32,642 nt of DNA from Methylocystis sp. GTDB taxonomy: Bacteria > Pseudomonadota > Alphaproteobacteria > Rhizobiales > Beijerinckiaceae. The notes below the pieces were generated by a model. The model saw only the letters and a list, made by a program, of their open reading frames with translations, ran no database searches and had not been told where the DNA came from. Each line of letters opens with the position of its first letter. The stretch's first letter is position 1. Shown piece by piece: positions 7,851 to 16,738 of the stretch. The translations under genes were made by a program, and so were the position numbers. The stretch covers positions 1 through 32,642 of the forward strand of contig JACOWC010000086.1 of NCBI GenBank assembly GCA_016177005.1. The letters run 5' to 3'.

Positions 7851-9008
7851 ATGGCCAAGAAGCTGATCATTTTCTGCGACGGCACTTGGAACGAGTTGAC
7901 CGCGCGGGGCACCAACGTTCTGCGGACGTTGCAAGCCATCGAGAGCGCCGATGTTGGCGGCGCGAACCCGCAACTCGTGCATTACATCGCAGGCGTCGGC
8001 ACGCGGCGCGGCGAAAAAATCAGGGGCGGAACTTTCGGTTATGGAATCTCAGACAACGTCAAGGATGCTTATTCCTTTCTTGTGAGCAATTACGAGGAAA
8101 AGGACGAAATATATCTTTTCGGCTTCAGCCGCGGCGCCTTTACGGCGCGCAGCATAGCCGGTCTGGTGCATAATCTCGGCATTCTCAAGCGATGCAAAAT
8201 GCCGCTGACGTCGATCGCCTACGGACATTACAAGGACAAGTCGGACGGCTGGCGGCCGAAGGGCGCGGACGCCATACAGTTTCGAAGCGACTACTGCCAT
8301 CCCGGGCCGGTGAAGATCCGCTTTCTCGGCGTCTGGGACACCGTCGGCGCTTTAGGCGCGCCTTATGGCGAATTCCTGGGTTATCTCGTCGACAAACTGT
8401 TCGGGTGCAGTTTTCATGATGTGACGTTAAGCGAGAGCGTCGACAGCGCCTATCACGCCTTGGCCGCCGATGAACGGCGCTGGCCGTTCCGTCCGACGCA
8501 CATAGAGCTCACCGACTACCATCGGCAGCGAAACGAGAAGAATTTGGCGGAAAACAAATTTCCGCTCTACAAGCAAAAATGGTTTCCTGGCGTGCATTCC
8601 AATGTCGGCGGCGGCTACGGTCGGTATGGACTGTCGGATTGCGCCCTGGAATGGATCGTGGAGTGTGCGCGCCTGAACGGCCTTAATATCAGGCCGCTGG
8701 AAAAAGCGGAATTCTCCGAAGATCGCCTTTTCAAAAAGGACAATTCAGAACCCATCGAGAAGAGCCAGAAGCTCTATTACCAGCTGCTGACGGCGGCTTT
8801 TGTCAAAGCGCCCTCGCTTCTTGGGATCAAGTCGGTCTATCCGCGCGGGGACGCTGAACTCGTCAGAAACCTCACTTGGCGCGGGGAATATATTCGTCCG
8901 ATTGGACCGGATGAGGACATGGACGCAGTGCTCGAAAAGCGCAAGGTCGATAAAGAATACGACAAAATGTGGAGCGATCTCGACGGAACGCGAACTCGCG
9001 GCGCGTGA
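7851..9008 (+). CDS. DUF2235 alpha/beta-hydrolase-like protein
   Basis: This 385-residue protein belongs to the DUF2235 family, which includes the Tle1-type phospholipase effectors as well as many chromosomal proteins of unknown role. Visible motifs are an N-terminal DGTWN (residues 10-14), the nucleophile elbow GFSRG at 91-95 with probable catalytic S93, GVWDTVGALG in the middle, and PGVHSNVGGGYG, which probably carries the catalytic histidine. AAGGAG precedes the ATG by about 8 bases. No signal peptide, membrane segment, immunity-like partner or type VI secretion gene is nearby, so an intracellular esterase or lipase role is more likely than an effector. The substrate is unknown. GC content is slightly lower than in the neighbours. 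Confidence 0.85.
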   Translation: MAKKLIIFCDGTWNELTARGTNVLRTLQAIESADVGGANPQLVHYIAGVGTRRGEKIRGGTFGYGISDNVKDAYSFLVSNYEEKDEIYLFGFSRGAFTARSIAGLVHNLGILKRCKMPLTSIAYGHYKDKSDGWRPKGADAIQFRSDYCHPGPVKIRFLGVWDTVGALGAPYGEFLGYLVDKLFGCSFHDVTLSESVDSAYHALAADERRWPFRPTHIELTDYHRQRNEKNLAENKFPLYKQKWFPGVHSNVGGGYGRYGLSDCALEWIVECARLNGLNIRPLEKAEFSEDRLFKKDNSEPIEKSQKLYYQLLTAAFVKAPSLLGIKSVYPRGDAELVRNLTWRGEYIRPIGPDEDMDAVLEKRKVDKEYDKMWSDLDGTRTRGA

Positions 9009-9055
9009 CGTCCGCGACAGGTCAATCCGCCTGTTGCAGTCGCGACCCGAGTCTC

Positions 9056-9097
9056 GCTCCCTCTCCCGCGAAGCGGGGGAGGGCTGGGGAGGGGGCA
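9056..9097 (+). repeat. Palindromic repeat of the CCCTCTCCCGC type, copy 1
   Basis: CCCTCTCCCGC and GCGGGGGAGGG form a strong hairpin about 55 bases after the DUF2235 stop, followed by a GGGGAGGGGGC tail. The same unit occurs at 14409-14448 (inverted) and 14494-14536. It could serve as a terminator for the xseB-DUF2235 transcript. Confidence 0.7.
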
Positions 9098-9554
9098 TCC
9101 GTCGTTACGGGCTTCGATCGATCGGCGGTCGGGGAAACACACCCGTCCTTCGCTCCCAAGGGGAGGCATGGGCGTCGCCTGCCGCATTGAGCACATAAAA
9201 CCTTGTGACGAATTTGCGCCTCTCCGAAGTCGGTCCGTCGCCGCTTCCGGCAAAAAAATTACGGACTGAACGGGCGCGTTAACCTTCGGAGCCGGCGCAA
9301 GTTAACTTGGCGTTCCTCCAAGCTTAATCCGGGGCAGGGCGCAGGCGTCGGAGTCGACGACAATGAGCGGTAAAGGGCATTATATTACAATATGATAGGC
9401 GATAACATCAAATTTTATGGATTTCGCTAGCGAGAAATTATACTTACCGGATATCAGCTAAAATCTGAACGCATCCGCATAAAATGCGGCACAAATACTT
9501 TCATCGACAGCAAAACAAGAAAACTAACCTCGCCTCATGTCACGGAGGCGGGTT
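9098..9554. other. Long AT-rich leader/intergenic region before the cysteine peptidase gene
   Basis: I see no gene between the DUF2235 3' repeat and the peptidase start. From about 9370 to 9535 the sequence is markedly AT-rich for this genome and probably holds the promoter and a leader for the gene at 9555. Two GTTAAC-containing words occur at about 9280-9305. No riboswitch could be recognised by eye. Confidence 0.45.
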
Positions 9555-10178
9555 ATGTTGGGTGTCGTCAGCAAGGCGGTTATGGCTCTCGGGATGGCGG
9601 GCGCGGCGCTTGTCGCGATCAATGCGAAATGTTTCGCCGGATCGGAAACCGCGACTTTTGCGACGACTGGTCTGGAAACGAGCGTGCCATACGGCTGGGT
9701 GGATTTCTGCCAGCGGTATCGCGGCGAATGCCGGGACGATGAAACGGCGCCGCAGGACATCGAACTCACCGCCGCCGTCTATCGCAAGATCGCGCGCATC
9801 AACGCCTGGGTGAACAAGAACATCGATCCGATTGCCGATGCGGATCACTGGGGCTCGGTCGACCGGTGGGATTATCCCAGCGACGGCCAGGGCGACTGCG
9901 AGGATTTCGCCCTGCTGAAGCGCCGCATGCTGATCGAGGAAGGCTTTCCCCGGCAGGCGCTGCTGCTCACCGTGGTGAAGGAAAAGAACGGCGACGGCCA
10001 CTCGGTTCTGACGGTCAAGACCAACCGCGGCGAATTCGTGCTCGACAATCTTTCCGACGAGATGCGGCCATGGACGCGCGTTCCCTATCGCTTCGTCAAG
10101 CGGCAGTCGCAGCACAATCAGAACGACTGGGTGGCGATCGGCCCGCCGACCAGCGCCCCGCTCTATGTCTCGCGGTGA
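9555..10178 (+). CDS. Secreted bacterial transglutaminase-like cysteine peptidase (BTLCP family)
   Basis: This 207-residue protein belongs to the family that includes LapG, a periplasmic protease that cleaves surface adhesins. An N-terminal hydrophobic stretch (about residues 7-24) followed by AINAKCFAGS suggests a signal peptide. The catalytic triad can be placed as C115 in GQGDCEDFALLKRRML, H149 in GDGHSVL and D164 in FVLDNLSDEM. An ATG at 9537 is also in frame, but GGAGG at 9544-9548 sits inside that extension and 6 bases before ATG 9555, so 9555 is the better start. The gene is convergent with the carbonic anhydrase-like gene, with 9 bases between the stops. No lapD-like or adhesin gene is adjacent, so the substrate is unknown. 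Confidence 0.9.
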   Translation: MLGVVSKAVMALGMAGAALVAINAKCFAGSETATFATTGLETSVPYGWVDFCQRYRGECRDDETAPQDIELTAAVYRKIARINAWVNKNIDPIADADHWGSVDRWDYPSDGQGDCEDFALLKRRMLIEEGFPRQALLLTVVKEKNGDGHSVLTVKTNRGEFVLDNLSDEMRPWTRVPYRFVKRQSQHNQNDWVAIGPPTSAPLYVSR

Positions 10179-10187
10179 GAAAAGCGT

Positions 10188-10718
10188 TCAGGCGATCAGC
10201 GTCAACCCCTTCGCGTAACGCTGGCCGTTCTCCACATAATGTTTCGCCGAGTCGAGATGGCGGGCGCGCGCGCTCTCGTCGAGGGTGCGGATCGCCTTGG
10301 CGGGCGACCCGACGATCAGCGAATAGTCGGGAAATTCCTTGCCTTCGGTCACCAGTGCATTGGCGCCGACGAGGCAGTTCGCGCCGATCTTGGCGCCGTT
10401 GAGGATCGTCGCGCCCATGCCGATGAGCGTCGCCTCTCCAATCGTGCAGCTATGCAGAATGACGCCATGGCCGATCGTGCAGTCCGGCCCGATGACCAGC
10501 GGAAAGCCCATGTCGGTATGAAGCACGCTGTTTTCCTGGATATTGGTGCGGGCGCCGACCGTGATCCACTCATTGTCGCCGCGCAGAACGCAGCCGAACC
10601 AGACATTGGCGTCCTCCTCCAGCGCGACGCGGCCGATGACGTGCGCGCCGGGAGCCACGTAGAACCGGCCGGGGGCCGGCAGTCGCGGCGCGATTCCGTC
10701 GATCGTATAAAGCGGCAT
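10188..10718 (-). CDS. Gamma-carbonic anhydrase-like hexapeptide-repeat protein
   Basis: The 176-residue protein has the left-handed beta-helix of the gamma-carbonic anhydrase/YrdA/PaaY family. Three histidines at family positions can form the trimer metal site: H67 (VLHTD), H84 (GHGV) and H89 (ILHSC). Hexapeptide repeats (I-G-x-x-x-x) run from about residue 28 to 137, and a C-terminal helix packs across the trimer. The frame is open further upstream, but GAGGAG precedes the ATG at 10718, so I start there with MPLYTIDGIAP. Carbonic anhydrase activity cannot be assumed; many close relatives show none or act on other small molecules. Confidence 0.9.
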   Translation of the reverse strand: MPLYTIDGIAPRLPAPGRFYVAPGAHVIGRVALEEDANVWFGCVLRGDNEWITVGARTNIQENSVLHTDMGFPLVIGPDCTIGHGVILHSCTIGEATLIGMGATILNGAKIGANCLVGANALVTEGKEFPDYSLIVGSPAKAIRTLDESARARHLDSAKHYVENGQRYAKGLTLIA

Positions 10719-10928
10719 TGGCGAAGTCTCCTCACAAAGCGGCGCGACATTGCCATTTCCACCGGTTCGCATGCAATGGCGCTGCGCCGAAGCCGGCGCG
10801 GTCTCATTCGGAAGTCACGGAAATATGGAATATAAGCGGACGGCGGGGTTTGATATGGCCGGTTGGCCGGCGTCGGTGGGGATTATCGTGCGAGAGCCGC
10901 TATCGGAGGACGCCCTCTGAGCGCCATC

Positions 10929-12647
10929 ATGTTGCGGGATCGGGTGCGGCTGGCCGGCGTTTCGGCGGCGCGGATGGCGGGGGCCTTCGCGCGAGGCGCC
11001 GCCGCGCCCTACCACCTCGTGAAGTCGATGGCGATCGCGCCGCCGGAGCGGCTACGGATCGCGCCGCCCGACATCAGAACGACCGACTCGACCGTCGCAG
11101 ACCAGATTTACGCCGGCTATTTCTCTTTCGAAGGCAAGACCGTGCAGGCGAGAGGCGTATCGCCATTTCTCGTGACGGCGCCTTCCGAGGGCTGGCGGCG
11201 CTCGCTTGCCGGCTTCTCCTGGCTGCGGCATCTGCAGGCGTCCGACAATAAGGCGGCGCTCGACCATGCGCAGGCGCTCGTCGCCGACTTTCTTTCGCTG
11301 CCGAAGCTGCCGGCCGGCGATCCGGCGATGGAGCCGGCCGTCGTCGCGCGGCGGCTCCTTTCCTTTCTCTCGCAATCGCCGACGTTGCTCGACGGCGCCG
11401 ACGCCGACTTTTACGACGCATTTATGCTGGCGCTTGCGCGCAATGCGCGGCTGCTCTGGCGCGCCCTGGCCGGCGACGGCGCGCGCGGCGCCGATCGCGC
11501 CTTCTGCGCCATCGCGCTCGCCGAATTCGCCGTTTGCGCCGACACCGGCCGCAAGATCGCGCCGCATGTGTCGCGCGCGCTGAGCGCCGAACTCGACCGC
11601 CAGATCCTCATCGACGGCGGCCATGTGAGCCGCAATCCACAGGTCGCCATCGACTTGCTGATCGACTTATTGCCGCTGCGGCAGGTGATTGCGGCGCGCG
11701 GCCTGCAAATCCCGCCCGCCGTCCTGCGCGCCATCGACCGAATGATGCCGATGCTGCGAATGCTGCAACATGGCGACGGCTCTCTGGCGCTGTTCAACGG
11801 CATGGGCGCGACGGAGCTGGATCGGCTGGCGAGCGCGCTCGCCCATGAGGATACGCGCGGCGCGCCGCCCGTCAACGCTCCTTATGCCGGCTATCGGCGC
11901 ATGGAAGCGGGCGACGCGCTGGTCATTGTCGACGCCGCCGGGCCGCCGCCATTCGAATTCTCGCTTTCTGCGCATGCGGGCTGCCTGTCATTTGAATTTT
12001 CGCTTGGAATCGAGCGCGTCGTCGTCAACTGCGGCACTCCCTCGCCGCCGCATTTGGACGCCCGCGAACTGGCGCGGGCCACCGCCGCGCATTCGACTCT
12101 CGTCGTCGGCGACCGCTCCAGCGCCCGCATCGCGCCGCAAAGCGCGCCGCGCCGGCGCGCCGGGCGCGTTCTCGCCGGCCCACGCAACACGGAGGTCGAG
12201 CGCCGCCGTCTCGAAGGCGAAACGACGCTCATTTTGTCGCACGACGGCTATGCGCGCGATTTTGGCCTCGTCCATCAGCGCGAACTGACCCTTGCGGCGG
12301 ATGGCGCGGCGCTGCTGGGCGTCGATCGGCTCGTTGCTGCGGAAGGCGGCCGCAGACATGCGCAAACGAGCGATTTCGCCCTGCGCTTTCACATTCACCC
12401 GCGCGTGCGCGTTGCGCCGCGCGCCGACGGCGCGATCGAACTCAATCTCGCCAATGGCGAGATTCTCGTTTTTGAGGCGCAAGGCGTGATTCCCGAAGTC
12501 GAAGACAGTATTTTTTTCGCCGCGCCCGGCGGCGCGCGCAAATGCGCGCAGATCGTCTTGCGCGGGATGGCGGCCGCCGGCGCCGAGATCGCTTGGAGTT
12601 TCCGGCGGCGCGCCGGCGAGCAGGTTCCTCCCGGCGATCAGGTATGA
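10929..12647 (+). CDS. Heparinase II/III family protein
   Basis: This product of about 572 residues has the two-part layout of heparinase II/III-like proteins: an N-terminal alpha-helical toroid (to about residue 320) and a C-terminal beta-sandwich. The latter begins around the segment [20 protein letters not shown], followed by [23 protein letters not shown], the conserved core of the family. It sits just upstream of purH, a common alphaproteobacterial arrangement. These chromosomal relatives have no proven substrate; heparin is unlikely, and an envelope or exopolysaccharide lyase role is only inferred. Start choice is uncertain. The frame extends to 10863, while GGAGGA at 10905-10910 lies somewhat far from ATG 10929 and closer to an in-frame CTG at 10917. 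No signal peptide is evident. Confidence 0.87.
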   Translation: MLRDRVRLAGVSAARMAGAFARGAAAPYHLVKSMAIAPPERLRIAPPDIRTTDSTVADQIYAGYFSFEGKTVQARGVSPFLVTAPSEGWRRSLAGFSWLRHLQASDNKAALDHAQALVADFLSLPKLPAGDPAMEPAVVARRLLSFLSQSPTLLDGADADFYDAFMLALARNARLLWRALAGDGARGADRAFCAIALAEFAVCADTGRKIAPHVSRALSAELDRQILIDGGHVSRNPQVAIDLLIDLLPLRQVIAARGLQIPPAVLRAIDRMMPMLRMLQHGDGSLALFNGMGATELDRLASALAHEDTRGAPPVNAPYAGYRRMEAGDALVIVDAAGPPPFEFSLSAHAGCLSFEFSLGIERVVVNCGTPSPPHLDARELARATAAHSTLVVGDRSSARIAPQSAPRRRAGRVLAGPRNTEVERRRLEGETTLILSHDGYARDFGLVHQRELTLAADGAALLGVDRLVAAEGGRRHAQTSDFALRFHIHPRVRVAPRADGAIELNLANGEILVFEAQGVIPEVEDSIFFAAPGGARKCAQIVLRGMAAAGAEIAWSFRRRAGEQVPPGDQV

Positions 12648-12662
12648 TAAGCGCGGCGCGAT

Positions 12663-12781
12663 CCAGAGCGCGCTCGCGAAAAAGCGGAACCCGGTTTTTC
12701 GCGCAAAACGCGCTCCAGGCTTTTGGAATCGATCACGTTATCCGCATTTGGGCGATTCCGCCCGAATGCGGCGCGATCTGG
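12663..12781 (+). repeat. CTAG-type mosaic repeat, type B, copy 2
   Basis: This 119-base copy has the same two-hairpin structure as 3763-3880. Its ends are CCAGA and TCTGG instead of CTAGA and TCTAG, so both ends changed yet remain complementary. The last bases (CTGGGAG) run into the likely ribosome-binding site of purH (GGGAG, about 6 bases before its ATG). Confidence 0.85.
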
Positions 12782-12790
12782 GAGTATGCG

Positions 12791-14383
12791 ATGCCGGTCG
12801 ATTTGCGCCGCGTGGCGCGCGCGCTGATTTCCGTTTCCGACAAGAAAGGCCTTGTCGAATTGGCGCGCGCTTTGGCGGCGCATGGGGTGGAGCTCGTCTC
12901 CACCGGGGGGACGCGCAAAGCGCTCGCCGACGCGGGGCTCGCGGTTCGCGACGTCGCCGATCTCACGCAGTTTCCGGAGATGATGGACGGAAGGCTGAAG
13001 ACTCTGCACCCCAAGGTGCACGGCGGCCTTCTGGCGATCCGCGAAAATCCCCAGCACGAAGCGGCGATGCTCGCGCATGACATCCAGCCGATCGACCTCT
13101 TGGTCGTCAATCTCTATCCATTCGAGTCGACGCTGGCGAAGGGCGCGCCGTTCGAAGATTGCGTCGAAAACATCGACATCGGCGGGCCGGCGATGATCCG
13201 CGCCGCGTCAAAGAACCACGACGACGTCGCCGTCGTCGTCGATCCAGAAGATTATGCGGCGGTGATCGCGGAACTCGAAGCGACGAAGGGCGCGACGCGG
13301 CTTGCGACGCGTCGGCGGCTCGCACAGAAGGCCTTCGCCCGCACGGCCGCCTATGACGCGGCGATCTCCAACTGGCTCGCGCAGGAGCTTGCCGAAGCCT
13401 CGCCGCCGCTGCGCGCCTTTGGCGGCCGTCTCGCCGAGCCGATGCGCTATGGCGAAAATCCGCATCAATCGGCCGGGTTCTATCTCTCGGGCGAGACGCG
13501 GCCTGGCGTCGCCACGGCGCGTCAGCTCCAGGGCAAACAGCTGTCGTATAACAACGTCAACGACACCGACGCCGCTTTCGAATGCGTCGCGGAATTCGAT
13601 CCGGCGCGGACGGCGGCCGCGGTCATCGTCAAGCACGCCAATCCCTGCGGCGTCGCCGAAGGCGCGACGCTCGCCGACGCCTATGCCAAGGCATTGAGCT
13701 GCGACCCGGTGTCGGCCTATGGCGGCATTGTCGCGCTCAATCGCATGCTCGACGCCGAAGCGGCGCGCGAGATCGTCAAGATTTTCACCGAGGTGATCAT
13801 CGCGCCTGAGGCCGACGAGGAGGCGATTGCGATCATCGGCGCGAAGAAGAATCTGCGTCTGTTGTTGACCGGCGGTCTACCCGATCGTCGCGCGCCGGGA
13901 TTGACCTATCGATCGGTTTCGGGCGGCTTTCTCGCGCAGTCGCGCGACAATGCGGTCGTCGACGATATGAATTTGCAGGTTGTGACAAAGCGCCAACCGA
14001 CGACGCAGGAGCTTGCCGATCTCAAATTCGCCTTCCGAATCGTAAAGCATGTGAAGTCGAACGCAATCGTCTATGCGAAAGACGCCGCGACAGTGGGAAT
14101 CGGCGCCGGTCAGATGTCGCGCGTCGACTCTTCGCGCATTGCCGCGCATAAGGCGCAAGAGGCCGCCCGCGCGGCAGGGTTGACGGAAAGTCTCGCGAAA
14201 GGGGCGGTCGTCGCCTCCGACGCTTTCTTTCCTTTCGCCGACGGATTGCTGGCGGCTGCCGAAGCAGGCGCGACAGCCGTCATCCAGCCCGGCGGCTCGA
14301 TCAACGATAAGGACGTCATCGCCGCCGCGGATGCGCAGGGCCTCGCCATGGTCTTCACCGGCGTGCGCCACTTCCGGCACTAG
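12791..14383 (+). CDS. purH: Bifunctional AICAR formyltransferase/IMP cyclohydrolase
   Basis: PurH carries out the last two steps of IMP synthesis: formylation of AICAR by 10-formyl-tetrahydrofolate, then ring closure. The 530-residue length is normal. The N-terminal IMP cyclohydrolase domain shows [20 protein letters not shown] and [16 protein letters not shown]. The formyltransferase domain carries the catalytic Lys-His pair at 281-282 in [10 protein letters not shown]. The C-terminus ([15 protein letters not shown], then [11 protein letters not shown]) is intact. The upstream frame runs through the repeat at 12663-12781, but the protein clearly begins at [14 protein letters not shown], preceded by GGGAG. 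The repeat between heparinase II/III and purH suggests purH may have its own expression control. Confidence 0.98.
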   Translation: MPVDLRRVARALISVSDKKGLVELARALAAHGVELVSTGGTRKALADAGLAVRDVADLTQFPEMMDGRLKTLHPKVHGGLLAIRENPQHEAAMLAHDIQPIDLLVVNLYPFESTLAKGAPFEDCVENIDIGGPAMIRAASKNHDDVAVVVDPEDYAAVIAELEATKGATRLATRRRLAQKAFARTAAYDAAISNWLAQELAEASPPLRAFGGRLAEPMRYGENPHQSAGFYLSGETRPGVATARQLQGKQLSYNNVNDTDAAFECVAEFDPARTAAAVIVKHANPCGVAEGATLADAYAKALSCDPVSAYGGIVALNRMLDAEAAREIVKIFTEVIIAPEADEEAIAIIGAKKNLRLLLTGGLPDRRAPGLTYRSVSGGFLAQSRDNAVVDDMNLQVVTKRQPTTQELADLKFAFRIVKHVKSNAIVYAKDAATVGIGAGQMSRVDSSRIAAHKAQEAARAAGLTESLAKGAVVASDAFFPFADGLLAAAEAGATAVIQPGGSINDKDVIAAADAQGLAMVFTGVRHFRH

Positions 14384-14408
14384 TGGCCCGCGTCATTCAA
14401 AGTGACGG

Positions 14409-14448
14409 CCCCCTCCCTGTCCCTCCCCCGCTTCGCGGGAGAGGGGGC
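14409..14448 (-). repeat. Palindromic repeat of the CCCTCTCCCGC type, copy 2 (inverted)
   Basis: CCCTCCCCCGC/GCGGGAGAGGG forms a stable hairpin 25 bases after the purH stop. It is the reverse orientation of the units at 9056-9097 and 14494-14536. It may terminate purH transcription. Confidence 0.7.
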
Positions 14449-14493
14449 GCTAACGATTGGCGTTGGCTGCGCTCTTGACGAAGGGCCGCGCCC

Positions 14494-14536
14494 GCTCCCT
14501 CTCCCGCGGAACGCGGGGGAGGGTTGGGGAGGGGGC
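14494..14536 (+). repeat. Palindromic repeat of the CCCTCTCCCGC type, copy 3
   Basis: GCTCCCTCTCCCGCG and CGCGGGGGAGGG form a hairpin, followed by a GGGGAGGGGGC tail as in copy 1. With the inverted copy at 14409-14448 it brackets 45 bases. Its G-rich tail lies immediately before the TTG start of the small exported protein at 14538. Confidence 0.7.
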
Positions 14537-14537
14537 A

Positions 14538-14867
14538 TTGAAAGCCCTCAAGTCGAATGACGTAAGTCTGTTGAGTCTCGCCTTGATCGGCGCGCTTGTC
14601 TCGAGCCAGGCTTTCGCGAAACAGCGCAAGCCCGTTGTGACTGGCCAGGTCGCCGCAACGCCGGACGACGATTTCCCGATTCCTCTGCCGCATAATCTTA
14701 CGACCGGCAAAGACTGGCTTGACGACGGCGCGGGTTCGGCGGCGCAGGGAAATTTCGGGCCGAACCGTTACGCCAACGACAATTACTTCCTCGATCAACA
14801 GGATTTCACGCTTCAAGACCCGCAGCGCTACACGGAAATGGGCGAGCTTTTTGATTACGGCTGGTGA
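14538..14867 (+). CDS. Small exported hypothetical protein
   Basis: I do not recognise this protein. Starting from TTG 14538 it has 109 residues: a signal-peptide-like N-terminus (KALKSND, then SLLSLALIGALVSSQAFA, cleavage likely after AFA), then a polar, proline- and asparagine-rich mature part ending in YTEMGELFDYGW. The frame is open to 14457, but that part is the palindromic repeat translated, so I reject it. The purine-rich GGGGAGGGGG before the TTG comes from that repeat and may act as ribosome-binding site. A strong hairpin follows the gene. A periplasmic location is inferred. Confidence 0.6.
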   Translation: MKALKSNDVSLLSLALIGALVSSQAFAKQRKPVVTGQVAATPDDDFPIPLPHNLTTGKDWLDDGAGSAAQGNFGPNRYANDNYFLDQQDFTLQDPQRYTEMGELFDYGW

Positions 14868-14887
14868 GCTGCGCTGACCCTCAATGA

Positions 14888-14914
14888 AAAAGGCCGGCGC
14901 GCGCCGGCCCTTTC
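14888..14914. terminator. Bidirectional hairpin terminator between two small exported-protein genes
   Basis: The perfect palindrome GGCCGGCGCGCGCCGGCC (14892-14909) is flanked by a run of A on the left and CTTT on the right. It lies between convergent genes ending at 14867 and 14935, so it can end transcription in both directions. Confidence 0.8.
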
Positions 14915-14934
14915 TGACGTTTGGATGTATGGCG

Positions 14935-15198
14935 TTAGCACGTGGGCACGGAGCGATAGCTGACCACGTCGCCCCAGCGATTGAAGATCGGACGGCGCTC
15001 GTAATAGCAGTCCGGATCGCTCGCGGCGGTCGCCGCCAAAGCGCCGAGCGCGAGCGCGCCGCCGACGGCGTAAGGCGCCCAGCCATAGCCATGATGATGC
15101 CACTTGCTCCATGCGAACGCCGGCGTGGCGCTGGCGACCGTGCCGGCCAGAACCGCGGCGGCGAGAGTGGCGGAAATGATTTTCTTCGAGTTGGACAT
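14935..15198 (-). CDS. Small exported hypothetical protein with His/Gly-rich segment
   Basis: This 87-residue protein begins MSNSKKIISATLAAAVLAGT and has a clear signal peptide ending near ATPAFA. The mature part contains WSKWHHHGYGWAPYAVGG, a short Ala/Gly/Leu-rich hydrophobic stretch, and a C-terminal segment with three cysteines in its last 25 residues (DPDCYYERR...VPTC holds two of the likely paired ones). AAGGAG stands about 6 bases before the ATG at 15198, which decides this start over the longer frame. Similar small secreted proteins are frequent in Hyphomicrobiales, but their role is unknown. A periplasmic or outer-surface location is inferred. Confidence 0.75.
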   Translation of the reverse strand: MSNSKKIISATLAAAVLAGTVASATPAFAWSKWHHHGYGWAPYAVGGALALGALAATAASDPDCYYERRPIFNRWGDVVSYRSVPTC

Positions 15199-15319
15199 GA
15201 CGCTCTCCTTGGTTCTTCTTCGCAAATCGTTCTCTTGCGAATGAGAGCAATGTAGAGAGCGTCGCTCGCGCTGTTCGTGCGTCGGCGCACAGGCCGCGAA
15301 GCGCACATGCCGCGAAGGC

Positions 15320-15428
15320 TGTCATTCCCGGCAGGCCGCAGGCCTGACCGGGAATCCAGGGCCAATTCAAGGACGCTGGACTCGCTCTGGATTCCCGATC
15401 GCACGCTTCGCGCGCGTCGGGAATGACA
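15320..15428. repeat. Intergenic palindrome of the GTCATTCCCG type
   Basis: The outer arms are GTCATTCCCG and CGGGAATGAC. Inner words include CGGGAATCCAG on the left and CTGGATTCCCG on the right, giving a long imperfect hairpin of about 109 bases. Only one copy was noticed in the window. Confidence 0.75.
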
Positions 15429-15459
15429 TCCGAGCCGTTCAAAGGATTTCATGTGAGTC

Positions 15460-15543
15460 GTCATTGCGAACGAAGCGAAGCGATCCAAATAAGTCGCGCG
15501 GCGATTGCTGGATTGCGTCGTCGCCGCGCTCTTCGCAACGACG
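15460..15543. repeat. Intergenic palindrome of the GTCATTGCGAG type, copy 2
   Basis: GTCATTGCGAACGAAGCGAAGCGATCCA on one side pairs imperfectly with TGGATTGCGTCG...CTTCGCAACGAC on the other. This copy has diverged more than those at 2431-2512 and 22159-22237. It lies downstream of prfA and may act in termination. Confidence 0.7.
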
Positions 15544-15612
15544 ACCTGAACGTCCGCGATTGCGTTAAAGCACCGTCGTCCGATCGCGCGGGAACGGACC
15601 TTGGCGGCGCCT

Positions 15613-16683
15613 TTACGCCTCGCTTTGCGCGAGCAGCTTTTGCTGATGGTCGGTCGTCAGCGCGTCGAAGATTTCGTCGAACTCGCCTTCCATCACCCGG
15701 TCGAGCTTATAGAGCGTGAGATTGATGCGATGGTCGGTGACGCGCCCTTGCGGAAAATTATAGGTGCGGATGCGCTCGGAGCGATCGCCTGAGCCGACCT
15801 GCTGCTTGCGGTCCTCCGAACGCTCCTTGTCGAGTCGCTGGCGCTCGGCGTCGTAAAGTCGCGACCGAAGAACGTTCATCGCCTTGGCCTTGTTGCGATG
15901 CTGCGAGCGCTCCTCCTGCATCATCACCACGATGCCCGACGGAATATGGGTGATGCGAATGGCCGACTCGGTCTTGTTGACATGCTGGCCGCCGGCGCCT
16001 TGCGCGCGCATCGTATCGATCTGCAAATCCTTGTCGTCGATGGCGACGTCGACATCCTCCGCCTGCGGCAGCACGGCCACCGTCGCCGCCGACGTATGGA
16101 TCCGACCCTGCGTCTCAGTCTCCGGCACACGCTGGACCCGATGCACGCCGGACTCGAATTTCAGCCGGCCATAGACGCCGCGACCGACGATCTCGGCGAC
16201 GATTTCCTTGAATCCGCCGAGCGCTCCCGGGCTTTCGGACACGATCTCGACGCGCCAGCCCTTGAGCGCGGCGTATTTCTGATAGGCGCGGAACAGGTCG
16301 CCGGCGAAAAGCGCCGCCTCGTCGCCGCCAGTGCCGGCGCGCACTTCGAGAATGACGCCCTTCTCGTCCGCTTCGTCCTTGGGCAGAAGCGCCAAGCGTA
16401 GCGCGCTTTCCGCCGCCTCGAGGCGTTCGCGCGCGGCCTCCGTCTCGCTTTCGGCCAGGGTGCGCATTTCGGCGTCGAGCGAGGCGTCCGTGAGCATGGC
16501 GGAAAGGTCGCGGGATTCCTTCTGCGCCGCGCGATAGGCGCGGATCCTGTCGACGACCTCGTCGAGCGCCGCGCGCTCGCGCGACAGGGCGACGAACGCT
16601 TGTCCGTCGGCGCCGACGGCGAGCTTGTCGCCGATCTCGTCATAGCGGCGCAGAATGAGGTCGAGCTTGTCTTGAGCGAACAT
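15613..16683 (-). CDS. prfA: Peptide chain release factor 1
   Basis: RF1 recognises UAA and UAG stop codons and triggers peptide release on the ribosome. The 356-residue protein has the codon-recognition tripeptide in the RF1 form P-x-T ([12 protein letters not shown]) and the universally conserved GGQ in [15 protein letters not shown]. Start ATG 16683 gives [17 protein letters not shown], the usual beginning; the frame continues upstream only as non-conserved sequence. It lies 55 bases downstream of ptsP on the same strand and may be co-transcribed with it. prmC, which encodes the methyltransferase acting on the GGQ glutamine and often follows prfA, is not downstream here. Confidence 0.97.
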   Translation of the reverse strand: MFAQDKLDLILRRYDEIGDKLAVGADGQAFVALSRERAALDEVVDRIRAYRAAQKESRDLSAMLTDASLDAEMRTLAESETEAARERLEAAESALRLALLPKDEADEKGVILEVRAGTGGDEAALFAGDLFRAYQKYAALKGWRVEIVSESPGALGGFKEIVAEIVGRGVYGRLKFESGVHRVQRVPETETQGRIHTSAATVAVLPQAEDVDVAIDDKDLQIDTMRAQGAGGQHVNKTESAIRITHIPSGIVVMMQEERSQHRNKAKAMNVLRSRLYDAERQRLDKERSEDRKQQVGSGDRSERIRTYNFPQGRVTDHRINLTLYKLDRVMEGEFDEIFDALTTDHQQKLLAQSEA

Positions 16684-16738
16684 GTGAAGGCTTCTTAAGA
16701 AGATAGTGATGACGGCGACGCGGAGAAGGAGAGGCCCG

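Larger units (their letters stand above)
15199..15612. other. Repeat-filled intergenic region upstream of a small gene and downstream of prfA
   Basis: No gene is supported. The first 120 bases should include the promoter of the minus-strand gene starting at 15198. The rest is occupied by two palindromic repeats, described separately at 15320-15428 and 15460-15543. Confidence 0.6.

Noticed and set aside
7851-9008. Type VI lipase effector
   Set aside because: No VgrG, PAAR, Hcp or immunity-like gene is adjacent; the family also has many chromosomal members.
9555-10178. A Lap-type adhesion system with the GGDEF-EAL protein as LapD
   Set aside because: The two genes are 9 kb apart, the GGDEF-EAL protein has many membrane segments and a PAS domain rather than the LapD layout, and no adhesin is present.
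12542-12790. N-terminal extension of purH through the repeat
   Set aside because: The extension translates the end of the heparinase gene and the repeat; the conserved protein starts at 12791.
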